DNA of 19,749 bases from Bacteroidales bacterium UBA5072 (GCA_002415855.1 DIAS01000183.1:1-19749), one strand, 5' to 3'. Counted from the first letter of the stretch, positions 8,210 through 17,108 are shown. The notes: generated by a model not told the origin, from the letters alone. A program made the numbers and translations.

Positions 8210-8223
8210 CGTGAACGTACACG
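8210..8223. promoter_or_regulatory. Candidate LacI-family operator
   Basis: CGTGAACGTACACG is a near-perfect 14-bp palindrome: 12 of 14 positions are symmetric around a central CG, the layout usual for LacI-family operators. It lies 18 bp before the start of the LacI-type gene that heads the operon. The natural reading is autoregulation of the operon, released by a sugar acid. This is inference from symmetry and position. Confidence 0.45.
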
Positions 8224-8241
8224 ATAAAAAACCTTCGCGCA

Positions 8242-9342
8242 ATGAGCAAGTTTGTCAGGGCACGTCAACGGCGCGTTACCATCAAAGACATTGCCGCACT
8301 TGCCAATGTCTCCATCGGCACGGTCGACCGTGTTTTGCACCACCGCGGGGAGGTCAATCCGGAGACGCATGACCGGGTAATGTCGTTTGTGGAGGAACTG
8401 GGCTATACCCCCAATCTGCTCGCCAAATCTTTGGCGCTCAAGAAGTATTTCAACATTATTGCCCTGATTCCTGAAGCAGGGGAAGCAAATCCTTACTGGG
8501 AGATGCCCATGACCGGGCTGGGAAGGGCTATGGAAGAGCTTGTGGACTACAGTACGAAAATATCCGTATTCAATTTCGATCCCGGTGACGAGTCATCATT
8601 TGTCAGGCAATTCGACCGGATCGCGGCCATGCATCCGGATGGCATTATTCTGGCACCCCACTTTCATGAGGCTGCAACCGACTGCCTGCTGAAGTGCGAA
8701 GAGATGAACGTTCCCCTGATACTGATTGACAACAACCTGGATACAGGGACAAGACTGGGCTATTTTGGGCAGGATGCGCTGCAAAGCGGTTATGTTGCAG
8801 CCAAACTGATGCATTACGGACTTCCCGACTGTTCAACCGTGCTAATCGTGAACCTGGCACAAAACAAAGTGATAACCCGGCATATGAAACGCAGGGAGCA
8901 GGGATTCCGCAACTATTTTGAACAGGTAGTCCCAGGCTACTGCATCCAAACGATCTCGTGCGAGATCGACATCATTCAGCCGGATGAACCGGAAAGGAGC
9001 CTGGAAAAAATTCTAAGCGATCATCCTGACATAGCCGGGATCTTTGTCACCAATTCCAGGGTCCATAAAGTGGCCAGATTCTTTACAGGTCATGAAAAGG
9101 GAAGGAAACTCCTGATAGGCTATGACCTGATAGCAGCCAACCTGGAATTTATCGAAAACGGCATCCTGGACTTTCTTATTTGTCAGAAACCGGAAGAGCA
9201 GGGATACCATGCAGCCATGGGGATGTTCAATTACCTGCTGACCGGCAGGCCTGTCGAAAAGGTCAATTTTAGCCCGATTGACATCATCGTGAAAGAAAAT
9301 GCCGTTTATTATCAAAGCCTTAACAATACGAACAGCATATGA
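8242..9342 (+). CDS. LacI-family transcriptional regulator of the uronate operon
   Basis: This 366-residue protein has an N-terminal LacI helix-turn-helix (about 12-58), seen in VTIKDIAALANVSIGTVDRV, with the hinge-like end GYTPNLLAKSLA. The rest is a periplasmic-binding-protein-like sensor domain (about 70-355) of the Peripla_BP_4 type. It is the first gene of an eight-gene run, and its stop overlaps the start of the next gene (ATGA at 9339-9342), so the two are probably translationally coupled. The likely ligand is a hexuronate or a pathway intermediate, judged from the neighbours. The palindrome at 8210-8223 is its probable operator. Activator rather than repressor action cannot be excluded. 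Confidence 0.9.
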   Translation: MSKFVRARQRRVTIKDIAALANVSIGTVDRVLHHRGEVNPETHDRVMSFVEELGYTPNLLAKSLALKKYFNIIALIPEAGEANPYWEMPMTGLGRAMEELVDYSTKISVFNFDPGDESSFVRQFDRIAAMHPDGIILAPHFHEAATDCLLKCEEMNVPLILIDNNLDTGTRLGYFGQDALQSGYVAAKLMHYGLPDCSTVLIVNLAQNKVITRHMKRREQGFRNYFEQVVPGYCIQTISCEIDIIQPDEPERSLEKILSDHPDIAGIFVTNSRVHKVARFFTGHEKGRKLLIGYDLIAANLEFIENGILDFLICQKPEEQGYHAAMGMFNYLLTGRPVEKVNFSPIDIIVKENAVYYQSLNNTNSI

Positions 9343-10187
9343 AAAGAATTGATTTCTCTGATTTGAGGGGACAAGTATGTGTGATTACCGGCGGTGCGGG
9401 AATCATCGGTAAGTCTATTTGTGAAGTACTTGCCGCAGCGGGGATAAAGACCGCTATCCTCGATCTGAACCTTGACGCCGCCAGGGAAGTGGCCGCCAAT
9501 CTTTCAGGGAAGTATGGTACGCATTGTATCGGTGTTCAGGCAAACGTGCTGGCAAAAGAATCGCTCGAAAAGGCAAAGGATCTGATCCATGAGACGCTCG
9601 GATCCATTGACTTCCTGATAAACGGTGCAGGGGGCAACTCGCCGGAGGCTACCACCAAGGTGGAGCAGATAACCGACAGCAGATCGCAGCTGGATGAGAC
9701 CTTTTTTGGTTTGGAAATGGCCGGATTTGATAAAGTATATGCTTTGAATTTTACCGGCACACTGCTGCCAACCGCTGTTTTCGCACGCGAAATGGCTGAA
9801 AACGGTAAAGGAGTGATTCTCAACATCTCATCGATGAATTCATTCAGGCCGCTGACCAAAATTCCGGCTTATTCAGCGGCCAAGGCCTCGGTTAATAATT
9901 TTACCCAGTGGCTGGCTGTACACCTGGCAAAAACAGGAGTAAGGGTAAATGCCATAGCACCGGGCTTCTTTCTCACAAACCAGAACCGGTTCCTGCTGAC
10001 GGAAGAAAAGACAGGTGAACCAACGGCACGCGGCAGGAAGATCATTGCCAGCACACCTGTGGGGAAGTATGGTGAGCCCGAAGATCTTCAGGGCGCCGTT
10101 CTTTTCCTGCTGTCGGAAATGTCGTCATTCATTACCGGGATCGTGTTACCGGTAGATGGCGGATACAGTGCATTTGGCGGGGTATAA
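9339..10187 (+). CDS. uxuB: SDR-type D-mannonate oxidoreductase (fructuronate reductase)
   Basis: This 282-residue protein is a classical short-chain dehydrogenase. It has the nucleotide-binding TGGAGIIG (17-24), NGAG (95-98), catalytic Ser165, Tyr178 and Lys182 (YSAAK), and a C-terminal PVDGGYSAFGGV. The inserted GGNSPEAT (98-105) and GFFLTNQNRFLLT (209-221) are typical of SDR enzymes annotated as D-mannonate oxidoreductase, functionally replacing the unrelated long-chain UxuB of E. coli. The reaction is D-fructuronate + NAD(P)H to D-mannonate, in the cytoplasm. Its position between the regulator and hexuronate genes supports this. Exact substrate is inferred from family and context. The start overlaps the regulator stop by 4 bp. 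Confidence 0.8.
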   Translation: MKRIDFSDLRGQVCVITGGAGIIGKSICEVLAAAGIKTAILDLNLDAAREVAANLSGKYGTHCIGVQANVLAKESLEKAKDLIHETLGSIDFLINGAGGNSPEATTKVEQITDSRSQLDETFFGLEMAGFDKVYALNFTGTLLPTAVFAREMAENGKGVILNISSMNSFRPLTKIPAYSAAKASVNNFTQWLAVHLAKTGVRVNAIAPGFFLTNQNRFLLTEEKTGEPTARGRKIIASTPVGKYGEPEDLQGAVLFLLSEMSSFITGIVLPVDGGYSAFGGV

Positions 10188-10205
10188 ACTTCAAGCCTGA
10201 AAACT

Positions 10206-11477
10206 ATGATATACTTTCAGTATGGATCAGAAAAGACAGCACTCTCGGTCAATGACCTGAGGGAGGGCCTTTACAGTGCGCTGGATCAGCTGGGAACGCG
10301 CAGCAGGGTTTTGGCCGTTCCGCCGGACTTTACGCGTTTTCATTCACATGCAGGTGAGCTGACCTCGCTGATCAGTGATTATTATGGGGACAACCTGAAA
10401 GATGTGTTGCCGGCTTTGGGAACACACGCTCCCATGACTTCTGACCAGGTCAGCACAATGTTTCCGGGAGTACCAGCCGGGATCTTCAGGGTACACGACT
10501 GGCGCAATGATGTAATAACCGTTGGCAGGGTACCCGCTTCATTTGTGTCGGAGGTTACCAACGGCGCACTGACGTACGACTGGCCGGCACAGCTGAACAA
10601 GCTGGTATACCAGGGAGGTCACGACCTGATCCTGTCGGTTGGCCAGGTGGTTCCCCATGAGGTCATTGGTATGGCCAATTACAACAAGAACCTGTTTGTT
10701 GGCACCGGCGGTGCGGAAAGTATCAACAAAAGTCATTTTGTGGGAGCGGTGTACGGCATGGAGCAATTGATGGGCCGTGCCGACAATCCTGTGCGCAGGA
10801 TCCTGAACTATGCTTCCGAGCATTTCATCAGCCATCTTCCGGTTGTATATGTACATACTGTTGTCGGACGCGATGAGAACGATGACCTGGTTGTCAGGGG
10901 ATTATTTGTCGGTGACGACGAGCAGGTGTTTACCCGGGCTGCAGAATTATCCGTAAGAGTGAATTTCACACACCTGGATAAGCCCCTGAAAAAGGTGGTC
11001 GTTTACCTCGATCCCTACGAGTTCAGAAGCACCTGGCTTGGAAACAAAAGCATTTACCGCACCAGAATGGCTATTGCCGATGAAGGGGAATTGATTGTCC
11101 TTGCCCCCGGCGTGAAGGAATTTGGCGAGGATCCTGAGATCGACCGGCTGATCAGGAAATATGGTTATTTCGGCACGCCCGCAACTTTGAAAAAGCTAAG
11201 GGAGAACGAGGATCTGTCGAATAACCTGAGCGCCGCGGCACACCTGATCCATGGAAGCTCAGAGGGAAGGTTTTCAATAACCTATTGCCCGGGTTTGCTG
11301 ACCCGGAAGGAGATTGAATCGGTGAACTTCAGGTACGCTGATTTAAAGGAAATGCTTGTGAAGTACAATCCCGGAACACTCAGGGAAGGATATAATATCC
11401 TGGAGGATGATGAAGTGATCTTCTATGTATCAAATCCGGCGGTTGGGTTGTGGGCGTGCAAGGACAGGATCATCTAG
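10206..11477 (+). CDS. LarA-like (DUF2088) nickel-pincer racemase/epimerase homologue
   Basis: This 423-residue protein has the length and motif order of LarA. Compared with Lactobacillus LarA, the substrate-binding D-x-x-R appears as PDFTR (Asp41, Arg44), the first catalytic His as His74 in GTHAPMT, the second as His151 in VVPHEV, the cofactor lysine as Lys161, and the nickel-binding His as His177 in KSHF. The 10- and 16-residue spacings between the last three equal those of LarA (174, 184, 200). This family moves a hydride at the carbon next to a carboxylate, using the nickel-pincer nucleotide. Lactate is unlikely in this operon; a sugar acid (mannonate/gluconate, or a uronate at C5) is my inference. 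The cofactor genes larB, larC and larE are not in the window. It starts 18 bp after the SDR gene. Confidence 0.8.
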   Translation: MIYFQYGSEKTALSVNDLREGLYSALDQLGTRSRVLAVPPDFTRFHSHAGELTSLISDYYGDNLKDVLPALGTHAPMTSDQVSTMFPGVPAGIFRVHDWRNDVITVGRVPASFVSEVTNGALTYDWPAQLNKLVYQGGHDLILSVGQVVPHEVIGMANYNKNLFVGTGGAESINKSHFVGAVYGMEQLMGRADNPVRRILNYASEHFISHLPVVYVHTVVGRDENDDLVVRGLFVGDDEQVFTRAAELSVRVNFTHLDKPLKKVVVYLDPYEFRSTWLGNKSIYRTRMAIADEGELIVLAPGVKEFGEDPEIDRLIRKYGYFGTPATLKKLRENEDLSNNLSAAAHLIHGSSEGRFSITYCPGLLTRKEIESVNFRYADLKEMLVKYNPGTLREGYNILEDDEVIFYVSNPAVGLWACKDRII

Positions 11478-11579
11478 GATTCAGAATGGAAGGCCTGTGA
11501 TCGGAGAACCGGAAGGGTGGACAAAAGAAGGGATTATCGTAATGACCAATATAAACCAAATAAACCAATTTTTCATACC

Positions 11580-12974
11580 ATGACATCATCATCCCAGCTG
11601 ATTGGCAAATACCGGTGGACCATTTGTGCACTCGTGTTTTTCGCCACAACGGTAAACTATTTTGATCGTAATGTTTTGGGTCTCCTGAAGCCAATTCTGG
11701 CAAATGCGGGGGTTTTTGGCCAGGATAAAGCAAATCAGGAGCTGTATTACTCATGGGTGGTCATGAGTTTTCAGGTTGCCTATGCCATTGGTATGACGCT
11801 TGCCGGAAGATTTATCGACTGGATTGGCACAAAAAGAGGTTATGCGTTTTCTTTGCTGGGGTGGAGCATTGCAGCCATGGGCCATGCACTGGCTCACAAT
11901 ACCCTAACGTTTGGTTTCTGGCGTGCTGCTTTAGGTTTTACGGAGGCCGGCAATTTTCCGGCTGCCAATAAAACAATGGCAGAATGGTTCCCAAAAAAGG
12001 AGAGAGCCTTCGCTACGGGCATTTACAATTCAGGGGCCAACATCGGTGCGATCGTCACCCCCCTATTTGTTCCCTGGATGGCCAGGCAATGGGGTTGGCA
12101 GTGGGCTTTCATTTTTGTGGGCATGATCGGGTTGATCTGGTTGTATTTCTGGTTTCGTATTTATGCTTCCCCCGAGCAGAAACTTAAGGCAGGTATCCTG
12201 TCTCAGGCAGAATACGATTATATCCACAGCGATCTGGATGAAAAGGTTGAAGAGAAAGGGAAAGGAGAAAGAGTTCCCTGGTCAAAATTACTGATGTACC
12301 GTCAGACATGGTCTTTCTTTTTTGGAAAGTTTCTGACTGACGGCGTCTGGTGGTTCTACCTGTTCTGGTTGCCTGCCTTCCTGGATGGTGAGAACATGCG
12401 TAAAATATTGGCATTTAAGGCTTTAAATCCGTCTTTTGGTGGCGATACAGCCGATATTCCCGGCATTATCAGTTGGACATTTGCAGTTGCCGTAGTTTAT
12501 ACCATTTCAACGGTAGGTTCAATATATGGCGGCTGGTTGCCAAAAAAGTTCATTGACGGCGGCATGGTGACCTATAAGGCCCGTAAGCTGGCCATGTTTA
12601 TTTATGCATTATTTCCATTGTCGGTACTGATGGCAAGCTGGCTGGGACAGTTTAATACCTGGTATGCTGTACTTACTATTGGTATCGCCTGTGCTGCCCA
12701 CCAGGCATGGTCGGCCAATATATTCACCACGGTTACGGATATGTTTCCCAAAAAGGCTGTAGCGTCCGTCACCGGGATCGGCGGCATGTCCGGGGCTATA
12801 GGGGGCATAATAATTGCCCAGTCGGCGGGACTTCTGCTGAAACATTTTGCTGCACTTGGGAAAATTGAGGTCGGATATGGCTTCCTTTTCATTTTCTGCG
12901 GTATTGCCTATGTTACAGCGTGGCTTATTATGCATTTGCTGGTACCTAAAATGAAACGTGTGGAGGATCTGTAA
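11580..12974 (+). CDS. exuT: ExuT-like hexuronate MFS transporter
   Basis: This 464-residue membrane protein belongs to the anion:cation symporter (ACS) branch of MFS. It has NYFDRNVLG (26-34) in helix 1, GRFIDWIGTKRG in the helix 2-3 loop, a GFTEAGNFPAANKTMAEWFP segment in the helix 4-5 region and a charged central loop (about 200-245). ACS members such as ExuT take up glucuronate and galacturonate with protons. The ATG at 11580 is preferred over an in-frame GTG at 11517, since the latter adds a polar stretch unlike the family's N-terminus. The 102-bp gap before it is the widest inside the operon and may hold a processing site or internal promoter. The gap contains the direct repeat ATAAACCAA ATAAACCAA. 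Confidence 0.87.
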   Translation: MTSSSQLIGKYRWTICALVFFATTVNYFDRNVLGLLKPILANAGVFGQDKANQELYYSWVVMSFQVAYAIGMTLAGRFIDWIGTKRGYAFSLLGWSIAAMGHALAHNTLTFGFWRAALGFTEAGNFPAANKTMAEWFPKKERAFATGIYNSGANIGAIVTPLFVPWMARQWGWQWAFIFVGMIGLIWLYFWFRIYASPEQKLKAGILSQAEYDYIHSDLDEKVEEKGKGERVPWSKLLMYRQTWSFFFGKFLTDGVWWFYLFWLPAFLDGENMRKILAFKALNPSFGGDTADIPGIISWTFAVAVVYTISTVGSIYGGWLPKKFIDGGMVTYKARKLAMFIYALFPLSVLMASWLGQFNTWYAVLTIGIACAAHQAWSANIFTTVTDMFPKKAVASVTGIGGMSGAIGGIIIAQSAGLLLKHFAALGKIEVGYGFLFIFCGIAYVTAWLIMHLLVPKMKRVEDL

Positions 12975-12977
12975 TTT

Positions 12978-14378
12978 ATGAGAAAGTTTTTGGATGAGAA
13001 TTTCCTGCTGCATACAAAGACAGCGGAATACCTGTTTCATCAGCACGCTGCCGGGATGCCTGTCATTGATTATCATTGCCACCTGTCACCTGCGCAGATT
13101 GCACGGAATGAGAATTTTGAAAACATCACCCAGCCCTGGCTCTATGGCGATCACTATAAGTGGCGGGCGATGCGAACCAACGGGATCGATGAACGTTATT
13201 GCTCGGGCAACGCCTCTGACCGGGAAAAGTTTGAGAAATGGGCTGAAACGGTTCCCTACACCATGAGGAATCCGCTGTACCACTGGACTCATCTGGAGCT
13301 TCAGCGGTATTTCAACATTACCGATCTGTTGTGTCCGGAATCGGCTGCCGCTGTTTATGAAAGGGCCTCAGCTTGCCTGAAACAAAAGGATTATGCACCT
13401 GTCGGGCTTATCAAAAGAATGAATGTTGAAATCATCTGCACCACCGACGACCCAGTTGATTCTCTGGAGCATCATTTCACCATCAGCAAAGAGCATCCTT
13501 CCATTAGGGTAATTCCGGCCTGGAGGCCCGACAAATTGCTGCTTGTTGATCAGCCTGCCGTGTTCAACAGTTATGTTGACACGCTGGCTGGTGTTTCAGG
13601 AACAGAGATTTCCGGGTACACAACCCTAATCGATGCCGTTATGAAACGGCATGAATTCTTTCACAGCTCAGGGTGCCGATTATCAGACCATGGACTGGAG
13701 AATTTTTATGCCGAGACATACACACAGGCTGAAATTAACAGGATCTTTGATAAGGTCAGGAAAGGCAATGAACTGACAGTTGCTGAAATCAGTACATTCA
13801 GGTCTGCCATTTTATATGACCTGGCAGTTCTGGATCACGGGAAAGGCTGGATACAACAGTTTCATATTGGTGCCCTGCGGAATAACAATACCCGCATGTT
13901 CAACAAATATGGCCCTGACGGAGGCTTTGATTCAATCGGCGATTTTGCTGTAGCCGTACCCATGTCGAGGTTCCTCGACCGGCTCGACCGGGACGGAAAG
14001 CTGGCAAAAACCATCCTGTACAACCTGAATCCGGCGGATAACGAGGTTATGGCCACAATGCTCGGCAATTTCCAGGATGGTACAGTGCCCGGCAAGATCC
14101 AATGGGGTTCGGGGTGGTGGTTCCTTGATCAGAAAGACGGCATGGAGCGGCAACTCAACGCACTTTCGAACCTGGGTCTGCTGAGTCGCTTCGTCGGCAT
14201 GCTCACCGATTCACGCAGCCTGCTTTCCTATCCCAGGCACGAATATTTCAGGAGGGTCCTGTGCAACCTTGTCGGCCTTGATGTTGAGAACGGCGAATTG
14301 CCCGGGGATAAAGCATGGCTGGGTACTTTGGTAGAAAACATATGCTATTACAACGCAAAGAATTATTTTCAATTTTAA
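12978..14378 (+). CDS. uxaC: Glucuronate isomerase
   Basis: This 466-residue protein is UxaC, close to the usual 470. It belongs to the amidohydrolase-fold uronate isomerases and has the metal-site HxH (His33, His35 in VIDYHCHLSP), the conserved HWTHLELQRYF segment (about 103-113) and the CTTDDPVDSLEHH block (155-167). It interconverts D-glucuronate and D-fructuronate, and D-galacturonate and D-tagaturonate, in the cytoplasm. The ATG lies 3 bp after the transporter stop. GGAGG at 12962-12966 inside the end of exuT could serve as its ribosome binding site. Confidence 0.95.
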   Translation: MRKFLDENFLLHTKTAEYLFHQHAAGMPVIDYHCHLSPAQIARNENFENITQPWLYGDHYKWRAMRTNGIDERYCSGNASDREKFEKWAETVPYTMRNPLYHWTHLELQRYFNITDLLCPESAAAVYERASACLKQKDYAPVGLIKRMNVEIICTTDDPVDSLEHHFTISKEHPSIRVIPAWRPDKLLLVDQPAVFNSYVDTLAGVSGTEISGYTTLIDAVMKRHEFFHSSGCRLSDHGLENFYAETYTQAEINRIFDKVRKGNELTVAEISTFRSAILYDLAVLDHGKGWIQQFHIGALRNNNTRMFNKYGPDGGFDSIGDFAVAVPMSRFLDRLDRDGKLAKTILYNLNPADNEVMATMLGNFQDGTVPGKIQWGSGWWFLDQKDGMERQLNALSNLGLLSRFVGMLTDSRSLLSYPRHEYFRRVLCNLVGLDVENGELPGDKAWLGTLVENICYYNAKNYFQF

Positions 14379-14388
14379 ATTACAGGAT

Positions 14389-15780
14389 ATGAAAAGAAGA
14401 TCTATGTTGCTAATGATCGTTCTCATGGTGACTGCCGGTATGGCAGTTGCGCAGGAAAGCGACTGGAAGGTGCTGTTCAACGGAAAGGATATCAAGGGAT
14501 GGAAACGGCTTAACGGTTCCGCCGAATACAAAACGGAGAACGGATGTATCAATGGGGTATCCGCATTGAATACGCCAAACACTTTTCTCACCACTGGAGT
14601 TGAATATACCAATTTCGTCCTGGAATATGAGATGAAAATGGACAAGGACCTGAATTCGGGAGTTCAGATACGCAGTCACAGCTCACCTGATTTTGAGAAT
14701 GGAAGGGTATATGGTTTACAGGTTGAATGCGATGATTCAAAAAGGGCATGGTCCGGTGGCATTTACGATGAAGCCCGCAAGGGATGGCGGTATCCGCTGG
14801 AGTACAATCCGGCGGCCAAAAGCGCATTTAGGTCGGGTGAATGGAACAGGTACAGGGTTCTGGCCTATGAAAACCATATTGTTACCTGGATCAATGACAT
14901 TCCCTGTGCCAACCTGATTGAGGATGAGGTTGAACCGGGCTTTATTGCCTTGCAGGTTCATGCTATCAATGATTCTGCATTGGCAGGGCGACAGATCCAG
15001 TGGAAGAATATCCGCATCAGGCATGCCTCTGCAGCGGATTTTGAACTACTGGGCAAGGTTAGTATTCCCGAGGTCAGCTACCTGAAGAACCAGCTTACCG
15101 AAAAAGAATCGCAGCTGGGCTGGAAATTACTCTGGGATGGTAAATCCACCGATGGTTGGAAAGGGATCAGATCCGACGGATTCCCGGAAAAGGGATGGAT
15201 CATACAGGATGGAATACTGGCAGTTGAAAAGGCGGCCGGTGGTGAATCTGCCAATGGCGGTGACATTGTTACCACGCGGTTATACCGTAATTTCGTCCTG
15301 GAAGTGGATTTTGCCATCACCGAAGGGGCAAACAGCGGCATCAAGTACTTTGTGAACCCCAGTCTCAATAAGGGCGAGGGTTCCGCCATCGGGTGCGAGT
15401 TCCAGATCCTGGATGATACCAGGCACCCTGATGCTAAGATGGGTGTCAGGGGAAACCGCACCATGGGCTCCCTGTATGACCTGATCGCTGCTGACGGTAA
15501 ATTTCATAACCCAAACCTGCCGACAGTCAAGTATGTAAATGGCATTGGTCGCTGGAACCGGGCACGCATCGTTGTGAGCGGCAATAAAGTGGAGCATTAC
15601 CTGAATGGCTGCAAAATAGTGGAATATGAGCGCGGCACACAGGAATGGCGGGCCCTTGTGGGCTACAGCAAGTACAAGGACTGGCCAGCCTTTGGTGAAA
15701 ACGCCGAAGGCAACATCCTGTTGCAGGACCACGGTGATGCGGTATCGTTCTGCAACATCAAAATTTTGGAATTACCTTGA
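14389..15780 (+). CDS. Secreted protein with two DUF1080 (3-keto-disaccharide hydrolase) domains
   Basis: A 463-residue protein with a signal peptide (cleavage near Ala21, AVA-QES) and two copies of the DUF1080/PF06439 domain, about 25-210 and 240-463. Each begins with a W-K-x-L-[FW]-[ND]-G-K pattern (FNGKDIKGWK; WDGKSTDGWK) and has an N-S-G-[VI] strand motif (NSGVQIRSH; NSGIKYF). DUF1080 proteins adopt a concanavalin-like beta-sandwich. Characterised members cleave 3-keto-glycosides or act as lyases or hydratases on them, after a partner oxidises the sugar C3. The Gfo/Idh/MocA gene 16 bp downstream is a natural partner. It starts 10 bp after uxaC, so it belongs to the uronate operon. The uronic-acid-containing substrate is inference. 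Confidence 0.85.
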   Translation: MKRRSMLLMIVLMVTAGMAVAQESDWKVLFNGKDIKGWKRLNGSAEYKTENGCINGVSALNTPNTFLTTGVEYTNFVLEYEMKMDKDLNSGVQIRSHSSPDFENGRVYGLQVECDDSKRAWSGGIYDEARKGWRYPLEYNPAAKSAFRSGEWNRYRVLAYENHIVTWINDIPCANLIEDEVEPGFIALQVHAINDSALAGRQIQWKNIRIRHASAADFELLGKVSIPEVSYLKNQLTEKESQLGWKLLWDGKSTDGWKGIRSDGFPEKGWIIQDGILAVEKAAGGESANGGDIVTTRLYRNFVLEVDFAITEGANSGIKYFVNPSLNKGEGSAIGCEFQILDDTRHPDAKMGVRGNRTMGSLYDLIAADGKFHNPNLPTVKYVNGIGRWNRARIVVSGNKVEHYLNGCKIVEYERGTQEWRALVGYSKYKDWPAFGENAEGNILLQDHGDAVSFCNIKILELP

Positions 15781-15796
15781 AAACAATACAAATCCT

Positions 15797-17104
15797 ATGA
15801 ATCCAACACGCAGAAGTTTCATCAGGAATGCTTCCCTGCTGGCAGCAGGGTCGGTTCTTCCTGTGGATGCATTATCCCTTGCACGGAAACGGATTGCCGC
15901 AAGCGATAAAATCAGGATTGCGCTCATTGGAGCAAATGGTATGGGATTCACTGATCTGACCTCCTTTTTGAAAAATCCGGAAATAACGTGCATTGCCTTA
16001 TGTGACGCTGATAAGAATGTACTGGACAGGCGCATGAATGACCTGAAAGGGCTCGGTGTATCCCTTCCGGAATGCTATGCTGATTACAGGAAAATGCTGG
16101 AAAACAGGGATATTGATGCAGTTATCATTGGCACACCCGATCATTGGCATTGCCTGCAGTTTGTTGATTCACTGGCGGCCGGCAAGCATGTGTATGTAGA
16201 AAAACCCCTGGGCAATTCAGTTGCGGAGATCGATATCATGCAGAAAGCCGTCAGGCGTTATGGTAAATTGGTTCAGGTAGGACAATGGCAGAGAAGTCAG
16301 CCCCATTTTACAGATGCCCTGGATTATCTCAGGAAAGGTGCCCTTGGTCGCATCCGCACCTGCAAGGCATGGTCGTATGTCGACTGGAAGGGAGCAGTTC
16401 CCAAAGTGCCTGACACACCGGTACCCGATGGGGTGGATTATGACATGTGGCTGGGTCCGGCGCCCAAACGTCCCTTCAATAAAAACAGGTTTCATTTTAC
16501 CTGGCGCTGGTATTGGGAGTACGCCGGCGGATTAATGACGGATTGGGGAGTACATCTCATTGATTACATCCTGTATGGCATGGGCAAATCAATACCGGTA
16601 TCGGTCATGGCTGCCGGCGGAAAATATGCCTTTCCTGACGATGATATGGTAACACCGGATACCATGACGGCCGTGTATGATTTCAAAGATTTCACCATGA
16701 TCTGGGAACATACCATTGGCATCGGACTGGGAAACTGGAGAAGACCCCATGGAATGGCTTATGTTGGTGAGAATGGCACCCTGGTGCTTGACCGCAACGG
16801 ATGGGAAGTGGTACCAGAAAAGCAAAGAACTGAGGCCATACCGGTTCAACAAAATGCGGGTGTGGGCCTCGACCTGCATGTCAGAAACTTCATAGATTGT
16901 CTTGTGAGCAACACCCCTGATCAGCTCCATGCTGGTATTGATGTTGGCAGGAAAGTGGCCCTTGTGGCCCAAATGGGCAATATTGCTTTCAGAACTGGAG
17001 AAAAGATTTACTGGGACGAAGCCAAACAGTCATTTAATACCCCTGAAGCCAACAGGCTGGTTACTCCGGACTACCATAACGGCTGGAAATTACCTCAACT
17101 TTAA
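15797..17104 (+). CDS. Tat-exported Gfo/Idh/MocA-family oxidoreductase
   Basis: This 435-residue protein begins with a twin-arginine signal, TRRSFIRNASLLAAGS (4-19), so it is likely exported folded with its NAD(P). It has a Rossmann domain (IALIGANGMG, 41-50), the family's EKP motif with catalytic-type Lys136, and a C-terminal substrate domain with DWGVHLIDYILYG. An ATG at 15797 fits the Tat start; an in-frame extension back to 15626 would overlap the DUF1080 gene and is rejected. Members oxidise or reduce sugar hydroxyls; Tat-exported ones beside DUF1080 genes are associated with forming 3-keto-glycosides. It sits 16 bp after the tandem DUF1080 gene and 4 bp before uxaE. Confidence 0.88.
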   Translation: MNPTRRSFIRNASLLAAGSVLPVDALSLARKRIAASDKIRIALIGANGMGFTDLTSFLKNPEITCIALCDADKNVLDRRMNDLKGLGVSLPECYADYRKMLENRDIDAVIIGTPDHWHCLQFVDSLAAGKHVYVEKPLGNSVAEIDIMQKAVRRYGKLVQVGQWQRSQPHFTDALDYLRKGALGRIRTCKAWSYVDWKGAVPKVPDTPVPDGVDYDMWLGPAPKRPFNKNRFHFTWRWYWEYAGGLMTDWGVHLIDYILYGMGKSIPVSVMAAGGKYAFPDDDMVTPDTMTAVYDFKDFTMIWEHTIGIGLGNWRRPHGMAYVGENGTLVLDRNGWEVVPEKQRTEAIPVQQNAGVGLDLHVRNFIDCLVSNTPDQLHAGIDVGRKVALVAQMGNIAFRTGEKIYWDEAKQSFNTPEANRLVTPDYHNGWKLPQL

Positions 17105-17108
17105 TCCT

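Noticed and set aside
12609..13082. A 157-codon open frame on the minus strand across exuT and uxaC
   Set aside because: It lies antisense to two confidently identified genes, spans their junction and shows no recognisable motif; it is a shadow frame.
15280..15732. A 150-codon minus-strand open frame inside the tandem DUF1080 gene
   Set aside because: It is antisense to a clear domain and has no signal or motif of its own.
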